From contig JBAIAC010000014.1 of NCBI GenBank assembly GCA_037349315.1, forward strand, positions 25,397,001 through 25,461,000: a DNA stretch of 64,000 bases, read 5' to 3'. A program made the translations under genes and the position numbers. Within the stretch, counting starts at the first letter, position 1, and each line of letters opens with the position of its first letter. This DNA comes from Chelydra serpentina. Taxonomy: Eukaryota; Chordata; Testudines; Chelydridae. The notes under the pieces were generated by a model. It worked only from the letters and a program-made list of their open reading frames with translations. It was not told where the DNA came from and did not search any database. Shown piece by piece: positions 20,476-31,840 of the stretch.

Positions 20476-23400
20476 GTATATAACTGACATTTCATCAAAA
20501 TGAAAGCTAAAATTCAGGCTAATATCAGCAGTGCACAAATGACTGTTGCCTTAATTGAAACACAGAATGAAGGGGTCAGCTTGTGACACATACCCTGGTG
20601 AGCTTTCATATACCTACTCTGCCCAAAAATCTGTCTAAGAGGGCCAGGGACCAAAACAAAAAAATAATATTTTCCAGTCTTAGGGCCTGTTCCTGCAACA
20701 TGATTCCTACAGAGAGGTACTGAATGCACTCAACTGTCATTAGCTACATTATGTCAGAATCTTACAGAATCCAGCCGTTAGAATCTTCTTTCTTTGTAAT
20801 ATTCTCCTTAATATGTTCCAGAAATGAATTGTTTTATACAGATGAACACTGGGACAACATGACAATTACCAGATGTAACCAGAGCTGGGTAAATACTTAA
20901 ATATTCCACTGATATTTGCATGAACTTCTAAACAAATGCACTTTACCTTTGCTTTCATTCATTTTGTTTTTTCTTTGTGAGTAAAAGTCACCCTGTGCAA
21001 ATGAATCCTTTTAGATGTTAAGTAGGACTGAAGTGAAGCATAGGTTCTGAGCTACTGTTTTGCACTCCTTTGCAGGTGAATTTCATCTCCTTTGAATAAA
21101 TATTTTAACAAATGAGTTTCCTGACAAATATGTGTACAAACATATTTTCAGTGAACATTGGAAAATATTCACACAAAGAGAAATTTGAATGTTTAAATAT
21201 GATCATTCATACCAGAAACCAGATTCCCCCCACCCCGAGTCATAATTATCTAGTCAGAGAACAGAAACAAACCATGTGATGTAGCTATTCGATCAAAGCT
21301 GACCAGCATAGTTAAAAGTTCAGTCATTGAATAGTCACACAACAAGCTTCTCATGAACAACCTACAGGCCAAGAAGTACTGACAGAAATGATTTGAGGGC
21401 CCACGTCTGCCAACCTTGCTCACACTGAGTGGATACTTCCTCTAGGCATAGTCCTCTGGATTGACTACTGGTAGATTGCGGTAGTAATCATCCTGGGTAA
21501 GACTGGCAGAATTGGTCCCTTTATTACTACAAATGATGAATGAATTCAAGAGAATGTTCACTTTTCTCTCTGAAAACTGTCTATAAGAAGTTTAAGTACA
21601 ATTCATATAATAAATTATTCTCTATGAACTATTCACCCAGTTCTACATATGCAAATGCACCGATTTAATTTTTTGGACTTGCATTTGCTGCTTTGACTGC
21701 TCGTACATGAAGAAAAGGGTGTGTGAAAATCCCAACTTTCATGAATGCAGATTCTGAGTGTGTATAATTGACCATTTGAAAATCTGGGTCTAATTCTAGT
21801 AAGAATTAAAATGCATTTATTGGGGATGGGCAAACCACAAAAACTTCAGAGCACGGGTTTGGATGAACATCCAAATTACATCTAAAATGCATCCAAACCT
21901 CATTAATCTGTAAAATGGTGTAGGAAATGTCCTGGGACAAGAAATGGCTTTCTCATGATTTTACATTCAGACCGAAAAGAAAATGAAAACACACATTTAG
22001 ACACCCCCCCACACACACACACACACAAAAGGTTCAATTTGCATTTGAGTGTAAAAATGGGCTAAAGTTTAGGGGATTCTACTTTTTCTGAACACCTTCC
22101 TCTATCCCTATTGTTTGTTAACTAAAATAGTTGGTAAAACCTCATTAAATATCTTGTGTTTCATGTTTATTATGCATTTCACATATTAATGCATTGACAA
22201 TCAATAACAGGAAAGAATTTCTCATAGTATAAGTACTTAAATAAACTTGTTGATACCTCTTTCAACAGAAACTGGAGGTGTGGTCAATACAGGGATCTTA
22301 GAACTTTTCTAATCCCTTAGGAGGATCTTCACAGTTATAGACGTTATTACGTTGGGAAGGATTTGATAATGGGCTTCATTTCATGTTCAGAGATCAGTAG
22401 GGAGAACAGGATTCACAGAGAAGTGAATTTCTGAATTTATTGACTAGAGATGGGAGTTGCAGCACCTTCTGTCTACATAACAGAGAGACAATGGTATATT
22501 ATGTTTTGCTGCAGTGTGAGATGTTCCTCCCATATGAGACCTTTGAAATATTCCAGTATAGGACAAATGCTGGTCTTAGACAAGATATATGATATGTAAA
22601 AGGTACGCTTGATATTGTGACTTGATGTTATTGCTCATTGTGAATAATACACTCTGTTGTTAATGAATGGGGCAGAGAGTGTGGTGGTGTATTGTTCCTG
22701 AACAGGCAGGTGCTCATTAACTTCAGGAATAGGTATTACTAAACCTAATAAAAAGCCAGTAGAGAAAGCAGGCGGGCAGGGTTAAGGCATTAGGGGATGT
22801 AAAAGAAAATGTAGTCTGTCTTGAAATATCAATTAAAATTAATGTTTTGAATAAAGGGACAATCTTAGAAAGATTAGCTTGACTTAAATAGCCCATTTAA
22901 ATGTTTCAGTTCTGTGATCCAAAGGTTTGACAAATGAAACAATAACCATTGGCTTCAGTTTGCAAGTGTAATGTTTGCACTGATTTTTCCCTTGCTGTAA
23001 TGCTCACTATTGAATGCCATAATGGAAACTGCTTTATTCCTTCATGTTTTCCACCCTAAATTTTAACAATTGTCTTCTTTTAATGAAAAATTGTGACCGA
23101 AAAAGAGATGCTGTCAGCATCTATTTTTCCAGCCACAGACTTGCACATGTACCCCATATTTATTATCCATCTGTGTTTGTCTCTCAGTCTGTCTTGAAAA
23201 ATAACAATTTATTTTTGAACTGCTTGTAGCAATATTTAACCACTGAACCCTTTAATTACTTATGCTGCTGACAAGCAGGGCTCATTCAAATGCAGTGAGA
23301 AAATAGCTTTGTAGATGCAAGCTGAATTAAAATGGTAAATGAGCAAATCTTTCCCTCTTTGATATGCTGCCAGTTTTACAGCAGAATGTGAGTAGCCACG

Positions 23401-23480
23401 CCACGGCCAATGTTCATAGATGCTGAAGTTACCCAGTTTATTCTTGCTGATGATGAATAGTTTACCAAAGAGACCTGGCA
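20476..23480. other. 3.0 kb, AT-rich, no gene seen
   Basis: AGAGCTGGGTAAATACTTAA at 20881 and its rough inverse ending ATTCACCCAGTTCT at about 21644 may be opposite ends of, or fragments of, an AT-rich dispersed repeat. A C-run plus (CA)n tract lies at 22004-22027. Open frames of 61-73 codons are unrecognised. Confidence 0.35.
22010..22027. repeat. (CA)n microsatellite
   Basis: About nine CA units preceded by a run of seven C. Confidence 0.9.
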
Positions 23481-23517
23481 TGCTGAAAATTCAGTTTCTA
23501 TAATTACCAGCAGAAAA

Positions 23518-24060
23518 GGTGTCTGTTAAAACTGTGTGTTTCACAACCAGGAAGAGGGCAGTCAGTCCCTATGGTTGGAGCAAGAGTTGGGAGTCGAGCC
23601 AAATCAGGTACCAGGAGGTCAGAGTCCAGGACAAGCCTGAGAGCAAACTGAGAGTCAGGCATCAGGAGTCAGGTAGAGTCAGGTTAGCAGGAAATAAGGG
23701 TCAGGTACCAGGTTACACACAAAAGTCAAAGAGCAAAGTCAAGCACAAACCAGTGTCATAAGCCAGAGTCTAGGGTCTATCACCAGCTGAAGTAGAGACA
23801 GACAGGCAGATTTCATTGTTGCTCAGGCAGTTTCCAATCATGGCTTCCTGGTTTAAGTACTGAGACCAGCCAATCAGTGGGATATGAGGGGCTGCCAGTC
23901 AGGTCCTGCTGGGCAGTACTTCCTGCCAATCCCAGCCTCACAGGGTCCTCCCGTGGGAGCTTAGCCTAAACCTGTGGTGGTGATGTAGTAGTATCAGCAG
24001 CATAGAATCCTATAGTCTCAAGTTCTAGCCCTGCTGGTTCTTACAGTATGGAGTAAGCCT
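23518..24060. repeat. GAGTCAGG-rich block, probable LTR-derived repeat
   Basis: Degenerate units of GAGTCAGG / GGTCAGG recur at least eight times between about 23590 and 23720. They are followed by CCAATCAGTGGG, a possible CCAAT-type motif, and GC-richer sequence to about 24050. I associate this layout with reptile LTR elements, but no termini or TSD could be identified. The 80-codon frame at 23519-23761 is Ser/Arg/Lys-rich simply because of the repeat units. Confidence 0.4.
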
Positions 24061-25237
24061 ATATATATTGCATGGAGCTGATTAATCAGATGTCATTCTT
24101 CTGATTGGTCCTTTGCCTCTTATTCATAATTTCACATTTGTGTCAGCTTTCTTCAGTATATTGATCATCCTCCATTCAATTCTGACTTTCAATAGTATGC
24201 CAGTTCTATGCATGTAAAGTGTGTAACCTAACAAATGTATCTGGTAGTGATCAGTGAGTTGGCCAGTATGTGTTCCTATTTCTCTGTCCATTTTAATTAT
24301 TTAGGGGTCTAGTATAAGGTTGAATCCATCATTTTTCACAAGCACTTTATTTTTAGTACAGTTAGACTGATAGAACACAAGTAGTTCAGGTCTAGACTTT
24401 GTTTTTGAAAGAGATTTACTTAACCTTACCATGAGTGGATACCTTTACCCAGTTGTTCCAATGCTGAGGAATAGTCCACATACTATGTATGAAATAGAGG
24501 ATGCTGAGGAATAGTCCACATACTATGTAAAGTGAAAAGTTTACCCACTTGATAGAATTTGGTTTTATCAACAAAGACATCAACAATCTGGTAACATAAA
24601 ATTCCACTCAAATCTTCTCCTCAGTCTCTTCAAATTCCACCCACAGGACTGCCCAGCCCACACCCTAGATCCTCTCTTCCCAAAGAACTACTCCATTATA
24701 TCCACATGGAATAACATGTCATGTGCCTCAATGTATTGTCAAAAGCCACTTCATCCTTTCCTAGCAAACTGCTAATGGGGTGGGGCATTTCAAGCAAATA
24801 CAGCAAAACTATTATATAGCTCTCCCAACTCCCAGAATCATGCCCAAGGCAAGCTCTCTGTTTTCTGCCTATGTTGACAATTCTTGTGGTGTCCATGTTA
24901 TTGTTATGTCTCCTCTTCCACAGCCATCAGTTCATCCTATGACCTCCTGGGTTCCCCTAGAAATCAAGCGGAGACTGAAGATGTATCCAGTCTCATCTCA
25001 CAATAATCGTCCAGTTTAGCAAGAATACTCCCCACGCTGAGTCAGCCTCACTTATTCCCACTCACAAGAGAATTACTACCGATGGATAGGTCCCACAGTT
25101 CTTGCAGATGTGATGAACCTGAACAGGTTCTGCCTCCATAAAGGCACTCAGATTGCACCAAACCTATGCACCCTCACTCCACTCTGCTGCTACCATTCTC
25201 TCCTCTATTTGTATGAGCACAGCACATCCCAGGGAAC
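24061..25237. other. Unassigned sequence with a 29-bp direct duplication
   Basis: No recognised gene. Overlapping open frames of 66 and 79 codons at 24696-25019 on opposite strands carry no known motif. Confidence 0.4.
24461..24529. repeat. 29-bp perfect direct duplication
   Basis: A 29-bp unit starting ATGCTGAGGAATAGTCC at 24461-24489 recurs exactly at 24501-24529, separated by 11 bp (period 40 bp). The perfect identity suggests a recent local duplication, not an old repeat. Confidence 0.95.
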
Positions 25238-26035
25238 TGTAGCGAGGAGGCGTGGCCTCCCTCAGATGTGAAGGGAATGCTGCAAGCTGCCTGGATGGCA
25301 GAGCCAGGAGGGCCACACCCCACACGCCAGAAGCAGAGGGGTGGAACAGGAAGGGAAAGTATAAAAGGCCAGCCCAGCAGTTCAGTTGAGAGGCAGCTGC
25401 TGAAGGAGACAGATGTTTCTTCCCTGCTGCTGGAGTAGGATGCCAAGGAGAACTGCTGCTGCCCGGAGAGCAGCCTGAGCTTCCAGATAGCCCTGCCACA
25501 CCTGATGCTGAGGAACTGCTGCTTCTACCCTTGGCAGTGTATCTCAGGGAGACTGAGGATGACCTCTGGATGCAGGTACACCCAAGGGGCAGAGGAGGAA
25601 GCATCCCAGGGAAACCAGGCAATGGTCTGGTTGAGAACTGGCCTGATACAGGGTCAGTGTGTTGCAGGTGGATTCCCGTTGACCCAGTGGTGGACCACTC
25701 TGTTGGGAGGGGGGGGGTGTCCCCCTTCCAGCCCCATCTCTGAGGTGACAGTACTCCCCCTCCTTAGGCCAGGAGGCCTTCACTCCTTGGGCAACCCTAC
25801 ATGAGCCCCATAGACTGGGATGGTGCTACAGCTCTGCCATGACTGCTTAACGGCTGGGCAAATAAACTACCACTGCTCTGCATGGTTGCAGGCCAGAGCC
25901 CAGACTATTTATGGCCCTACCCTGCTAGAAGTCTGGGGCCCATTCAGTAGTGCTAATTCACCCCACCCCCATTTTTTTTCTTTGTGTGAGGAATCTAGCA
26001 GATCAAACTGTGAGGAGATGTGGCCTCCCTCAAAT
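25238..26035 (+). mobile_element. LTR-like block with repeated head motif
   Basis: The block starts TGTAGCGAGGAGGCGTGG. TATAAAAGGCC at about 25360 is a strong TATA box, and AAATAAACTACC near 25860 could hold a poly(A) signal. GAGGAGATGTGGCCTCCCTC at about 26012 repeats, with mismatches, the GAGGAGGCGTGGCCTCCCTC near the start. The two heads could be the beginnings of a 5' and a 3' LTR with little internal sequence, or a tandem duplication within one LTR. Overlapping frames of 70-152 codons on both strands reflect GC content and contain no retroviral motif that I can recognise. Confidence 0.45.
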
Positions 26036-28095
26036 GTGGATGCAGAGGGTTGGCCACGCCATCTTACAGAATCCACAACACCCCATTTCTACATTAGCAT
26101 GTCCCAGAAAATAATGCTTTTGTATATGCCCCCATCTTTTACACAAAAAACAGACTACAGAAGGAGCTGGGTGGCTTTTCTCTAGAATGTGAATCCGTGT
26201 CCTATGTGGCCTTGCTGAGGCTAGGACCACAGATCTCCCCAATGTCACAGTCCACCATGGGACATCATTTTTATAATCCCGTTTCCTACAAGCAAGGCAA
26301 ACTTGATCAGGGTGTAACAGCTTCTTCCTAGAATCTGAGTGAAGGTCCTTTGTGGCTCCCCCTTTGAGTCCTTGAGTTTTCTCAGGGTTGGTTGGTTCAT
26401 CCCATAGGCTGTCCAGTGTGGGATAGCTACTTTCGTGGCCTGCCTAGTGGCTCAGATTTCACATAGTCTTCCATGTACCACACACACAATCTGTCAGCAT
26501 ACACAGCTGGGACCAGCACACTCAAATCTGCACTCTTGAAGAGAGATAGACTTCATTGTACTGGAACAGTTTTAGACAATCATTTCTCCCACTGACTGAG
26601 ACTGGACCAGTCAGTTGTACAGTTAATCAACCACTAGGCAAAAACATGCAGCTGCACACCTAAGGAAAACGCCTCACTCTCCATTCTTTATTATTGCTGC
26701 CAGTACTTTTCTTCTGAGATCTCCAGTCACTACAGAGGATGGCAGCTTTGTAACTGTGGCACAGGGCCCAATACTCATTGTGTGTTTCTTGTTTTAAAAA
26801 GCTGATAAACAGATGGCCCAGATCTGTTCCTACTAATCAGGAGTGGCTACCCTCTCAAGTATGACCAGGGAGGCCTTGGTCATCACCTGATCCCAGAAGC
26901 ATTGGTGCTACTGGCATCCAGAAGATGACTGGTACCCAATTAGTTAAAATGAATGCAGATTTAATTAAAGTATTTGAACCCTTTCATGAAAAGATTCTAA
27001 ATTCCCCTATTTCTCCATAGCGATCTCACTGACGTCTGTCTTATCACACAAAGGAAAATGTTCTCTTTTTAGCTGTCACTGCTGTGGATACTTACATAGA
27101 CTTTTTTTTTTTTAAGGCATAGCTGGAAAGACATTTGGAATTAAGCACAATAAAGTAATTTCACCTGGAATCTATTTCTTACATAAAATGAATCAGATTA
27201 GTTTTAAAAACAACTTCATGGGGCCCGCTTGTCCTTCAGTCAGCTTGGGTGCAACCCCTATGTGTGTGAAACAAATAGAGAAACACACACATCCGAAGAG
27301 AGAGTTCAACTTTGATTCTAGCTATCTGGGTGACAAAACTTTTAAAAGTCACATTTTACATCTTTATATCCAACCATTAATATCTTTGGATTTTTATGTT
27401 CCAGGCAACAGTGTATCCCATTAGAAGAACTCACTTTTCAATGACCCACTTTCAATGCTCTAACACTTGTCATAGGAAGATATTTTAATTATGCTTTAAA
27501 ACTCCCAGTAACTAGTGAAACAACGTTTGGGATCAATTTTGTGAAAAATAAGAGTTCACAATTTGTATATCCAATATGAGTTAAAATGCAGACATGGGTA
27601 GTTGTGCGGAGAGGGACTAATATATATGGTTACCCATTTTGACAAGACAATTGTCTGTTTGTTCATGAAGGCACCTATTTTGTGGGCACAACTCAAGAGT
27701 TTGTTTTTAAAATATGGCCCTTGGTTTCTTAACCATTAGTTTTAGATGCTGAGATAAGTGTGAGTCACCCTTCTGTAATATGCAAAATATGTCTGTGCAA
27801 TATATAATGCTAATGTCCCAGATCCCCTGCCCAAGTTAAAAACCATAGGGGGAAAGTTTTCATGAGGAAACCGCTGAGCAGATTATCTCACTTTATGCTA
27901 TCACAGGGAAGCAAGATTCCATGCCTGCACCCATGGAAAAACCAAAAATTCCATAGGATCCTCAATGCAGAGGCCCTGAAATCCCAATGAAGTTCTGACC
28001 CATGGCATCTTCTCCTGCTCTGTAGTAGCAGCAGCTCCTGGCAGACGTAAGGAGCAAGATCCATGAAAAATGTACTACAGTCTGAAGCTATATTA
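26036..28095. other. 2.1 kb unassigned
   Basis: No gene or bounded repeat recognised. A run of 13 T lies at about 27100-27114. The 78-codon frame at 27188-27424 has no known motif. Confidence 0.4.
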
Positions 28096-28110
28096 ACACT
28101 TTCAGGGAAG

Positions 28111-28193
28111 GTATCAGACGGGTAGCCATGTCAGTCTGGAAAGCTTATGCTCCAATATCTATTAGTCTGTAAGGTGCTACAGGACTCTTTGTC
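28111..28193 (-). mobile_element. Second short fold-back retroelement, 15-bp TSD
   Basis: ACACTTTCAGGGAAG (28096-28110) and ACACTTTCAAGGAAG (28194-28208) are a 15-bp duplication with one mismatch. The 83-bp insert starts GTATCAGACGGGTAGCCATG. After about 30 bp it switches to the inverted neighbouring segment ending AGGACTCTTTGTC, just as the copy at 9631-9736 does. It is non-coding. Minus strand is given because the conserved end is taken as the 3' end. Confidence 0.8.
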
Positions 28194-28208
28194 ACACTTT
28201 CAAGGAAG

Positions 28209-29284
28209 TTGCATAGGAACAGAGAAAGGAACAATGCATCTCCCCAAGTCCAACCCCCCACTATGTGCAGATCCCAGACTGTATGTGAGACCCGCTAAAA
28301 GAACTGGAGACTGAAAAGGGAATGTGCCATGGAGGAACTTGACTCCCTCTTCCTTGCAAAGAAGTGGAGATCCACATATATAGCAAAATTTCATGTGTGG
28401 ATCTGAGTTGTCACAATATGGTCTGTTACCACCACATCTGATATATCTTTACTCTTTGAGAGGGACTGAGTTTTGTTCCATAAAAATGAACGTCTTCTAC
28501 AACTGGAAGAAGGCAGAATTCAACTAAAATAATAATACTAATACTAGCACAAACTTTAAAAACCAAGATATAGAGCACATACTGCAAAGTGAATTACTTA
28601 TTGTTCAAGCAATGTGTAGTAACTAATTACAGAATCTTGTATCCATTGTTTGTTTTCCACTATGCTTTGTGTGAAATTCATTCACTGCATCTGTCTGTGC
28701 ACCACTTGAGTCCATTTAAATCTTGTCCTGGACTGCTGCACAGAGGTATATTTCACTGTCGAAGCTTAGTCTGAACTTACTATGAGCTCTTTATCCTCTG
28801 GCTGGCACTCATGAGTTTTCAACTACATTTTCTATACAATTCTAATTGGTGTATTCAGAGGCAGCTCTCTTCATGGATGGAGGTCCAAAGGGAAAGCATT
28901 AATCCACGTATGCATTTCTATTTACCTCTGACCATACTATGTACATATAATATCTGGTCTGTACATGATGCTGTCTCATGTTGACTAGATTTCCCTAATG
29001 TTAGGTATCTACTGTTTTAATTACATTCATGACCTAAGCAGAAACACAAGTATAATTTATACTTTCCCTGCTATGTAGGCAAAGGATTATCTGTAATCTT
29101 TTATAATCTTTTGGTTTTCCCCTCTGAGGTCCTATGTAAGTGAAAAAAGGGTGTATATGTCATATTGGTAGATAAAACCTTCAATCCTTCAGGTGAAACA
29201 TTGAAAGATGATTTTATCACCATGGATGATCTTAAAATTAAGGTGTACACCTTACATTTGGCTCAGTGTCAACAGCAGTGTCTG
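28209..29284. other. Unassigned sequence
   Basis: No recognised gene or bounded repeat; AT-rich. Confidence 0.4.
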
Positions 29285-29429
29285 CATGTACCGGGATACC
29301 AGGAGGAAACACCAGGATGAAGGTGCAACAGGAGAGGCCTCCTGATTCATACTGACAAAGTAGGGCAATCAACTAGTTATCTTAGGTGCCTGTACACGAA
29401 CACAAGAAGTTTCCAGATCACAGGCCTGG

Positions 29430-29730
29430 GTTCTCATTGGGGACTTCAATCACCCTGACATCTGCTGGGAGAGCAATACAGCAGTGCACAGACAATCCAG
29501 GAAGTTTTTTTGAGAATGTTGGGGACAACTTCCTGGTGAAAGTGCTGGAGGAACCAACTAGGGGCCATGTTCCTCTTGACCTACTGCTCACAAACACGGA
29601 AGAATTGGTAGGGAAAGCAGAAGTGGGTGGCAACCCGGGCAACAGTGACCATGAGATGGTCAAGTTCAGGGTCCTGACAAAAAGAAAAAAGGAGCGCAGC
29701 AGAATACGGACCCTGGACTTGAGAAAATAA
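29430..29730 (+). pseudogene. CR1 endonuclease, C-terminal fragment
   Basis: The translation from 29430 gives LIGDFNHPDICWE, the GDFN(x)PD motif of apurinic-type LINE endonucleases. A run of seven T at 29505-29511 shifts the frame. In the new frame it continues with GDNFLVKVLEEPTRGHVPLD, then LLLTNTEEL and NSDHEMVKF; the last of these carries the conserved SDH-type catalytic motif (here NSDHEM). The N-terminal half, with the first metal-binding residues, is missing, so no activity is possible. Confidence 0.9.
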
Positions 29731-30158
29731 AACTTTACCTCCCTCAGGGAACTGATGCGCAGGATCCACTGAGAGGCTAATATGAGGGGGAAAGGAGTCC
29801 CGGAGAGATGGCTGTATTTTAAACAATCCTTATTGAGGGCACAGGAACTAACCATCCCGATGTGCAGAAAGAATAGCAAATATGGAAGGCGACCAGCTTC
29901 GCTTAATAGAGAAATCTTCAGTGAGCTTAAACACAAAAAGAAGCTTACAAGAACTGGAAACTCAGACAGATGACTAGGGAGGAGTATAAAAAATATTGCT
30001 CGAGCATGAAAGGGTGTAATCAGAAAGGCCAAAGCACAATTGGAGTTGCAGCTAGCAAGGGATATGAAGGGTAACAAGAAGGGTTTCTATAGGTATGTTA
30101 GCAACAAGAAGAAGATCAGGGAAAGTGTGGGACCTTACTGAATGGGGGAGGCAACTTA

Positions 30159-30990
30159 GTGACAGATGATGTGGAAAAAGCTGAAGTACTCAATTCATTT
30201 TTTGCCTCAGCTGACCTTGTCTGTGAAGACTCCCAGACTGCTGCATTGGGCAGCACAGTATGGGGAGGAAGTGAGCAGCCCTCAGGGGTGAAAGAACAGG
30301 TTAAGGACTATTTAGAAAGGCAGGGCATGCACAAGTCCATAGGGCCAGATGCAATGCATTCGAGGGTGCTGAGGAAGTTGACTGATGCGATTACAGCGCC
30401 ATTGGCCATTATCTTTTGAAAACTTGTGGCAATCAGGGGAGGTCCTGGACAATTGGAAAAAATCAAATATAGTGCCCATCTTTAAAAATGGAAAGAAAGA
30501 GAATCTGGGGAACTACAGTCCCCTCACCTCAGTCCCTGGAAAAAGCATGGAGAAGTCCTCAGGGAATCCATTTTAAAGAACTTGGAGGAGAGGAAGGTGA
30601 TCAGGAACAGTCAACATGGATTCACCAAGGGCAAGTCATGCCCGACCAACCTGATTGCCTTCTATGATGAGACAACTGGCTCTGTGGATATGGGGAAAGT
30701 AGTGGACGTGATATATCTTGACTTAGCAAAGCTTTTGATACTGTCTCCCCCAGTATTCTTGCCAGCAAGTTAAAGAAATATGGATTGGATGAATGGACTA
30801 TAAGGTGGATGGAAAGCTGGCTAGATTATCGGACTCAATGGGTAGTGATGAACAGCTCGATGTCTAGTTGGCAGCTGCTATCAAGCGGAGTGCCCCAGGA
30901 ATCGGTCCTGGGGTAGGTTATGTTTAACATCTTCATTAATGATCTGGATGATGCGATGGATTGCACCCTCTGCAAGTGTGCAGATGACAC
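30159..30990 (+). pseudogene. CR1 reverse transcriptase, core domain, broken
   Basis: Successive frames give SIGPDAMHSRVLRKL, then [20 protein letters not shown], then RNSQHGFTKGKSCPTNL and VIYLDLAK, in the order of the fingers and palm of non-LTR RTs. The frame changes near 30400-30420, near 30577 and near 30722-30726, where one base appears lost next to the motif A region (YLDLAK / AFDTVS). The catalytic FADD box reads CADD at 30977-30988. A TAG also interrupts the sequence after QESVLG. Confidence 0.9.
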
Positions 30991-31196
30991 TAAGATGTGG
31001 GGAGAGTAGGGATTGGGTCCAGAGTGACTTAGACAAATTGGAGGATTGAGCCAAAAGATATCTGATGAGGTTCAATAAGGACAAGTGTAGAGTCCTGTAC
31101 TTAGGACGGAAGAATCCCATGCATTCTGGGGACTGACTGGCTAAGTGTCAGTTCTACAGAAAAGGACCTGAGGATTACAGTAGATGAGAAGCTGAC

Positions 31197-31754
31197 ATGA
31201 GTCAACAGTGTGCCCTCGTTGCCAAGAAGGCTAACGGCATATTGGGCTGTTTTAGTAGGAGCATTGTCAGCAGATCGAGGGAAGTTATTATTCCCCTCTA
31301 TTCATCACTGGTGAGGCCACATCTGGAGTATTGTGTCCAGTTTTGGGGGCCCCGCTACAGAAAGGATGTGGACAAATTGGAGAGAGTCCAGCGGAGAGAA
31401 ACAAAAATTATTAGGGGGCTGGAGCACATGACTTATGAGGAGAGGCTGAGGGAACTGGGGTTATTTAGTCTGCAGAAGAGAAAAGTGAGGGGAGATTTTA
31501 TAGAAGCCTTCAACTACATGAAGGAGGGTTCCAAAGAGGAGGGAGCTAGGTTGTTCTCAGTAGTGGAAGATGACAGAATAAGGATCAATAGTCTCAAGTT
31601 GCAGTGGGGGAAGTCTAGGTTGGTTATTAGGAAAAACTATTTCACTAGGAGGGTGGTGAAGCACTGGAATGGGTTATGTAGGGAGGTGGTGGAATCTCCA
31701 TCCTTAGAGGTTTTTAAGGCCCAGCTTGACAAAGCCCTGGCTGGGATAATTTAG
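31197..31754 (+). pseudogene. CR1 reverse transcriptase, C-terminal (thumb) fragment
   Basis: A 185-codon uninterrupted frame beginning [18 protein letters not shown]. It continues with [20 protein letters not shown], then [20 protein letters not shown], and ends [17 protein letters not shown] followed by the 3' UTR. This is the most conserved part of CR1 and matches the copies at 41925-42470, 44800-45352 and 20235-20475. The open frame is longer than chance allows, but it lacks the catalytic core. Confidence 0.95.
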
Positions 31755-31840
31755 TTGGGGTTGGTCCTGCTTTGAGCAGGGGGTTGGACTTGATGACCTC
31801 CTGTGGTCTCTTCCAAGCCTAATCTTCTATGATTCTATGT

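Larger units (their letters stand above)
29285..31840 (+). mobile_element. CR1 LINE, longest copy in the window, 5' truncated
   Basis: About 2.55 kb of a CR1 retrotransposon. It starts in sequence preceding the endonuclease, skips most of the endonuclease N-terminus (apparent join near 29415-29430), and runs through the endonuclease C-terminus and the whole reverse transcriptase to a 3' UTR ending in CTATGATTCTATG at about 31840. A full CR1 is about 4.5 kb, so the 5' part (ORF1 and most of the endonuclease) is absent. Several frameshifts and stops make it inactive. CR1 moves by target-primed reverse transcription: the endonuclease nicks the target and the RT copies the RNA in place. Confidence 0.95.

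Noticed and set aside
25164..25622. A 152-codon minus-strand frame rich in Ser and Pro
   Set aside because: It overlaps an LTR-like block with a TATA box on the other strand, and overlapping frames on both strands are equally long. No motif was seen.
29418..30077. A 219-codon minus-strand open frame, the longest in the window
   Set aside because: It lies antisense to CR1 endonuclease and RT sequence whose motifs are clear on the plus strand; its Leu/Ser/Phe-rich translation shows no domain.
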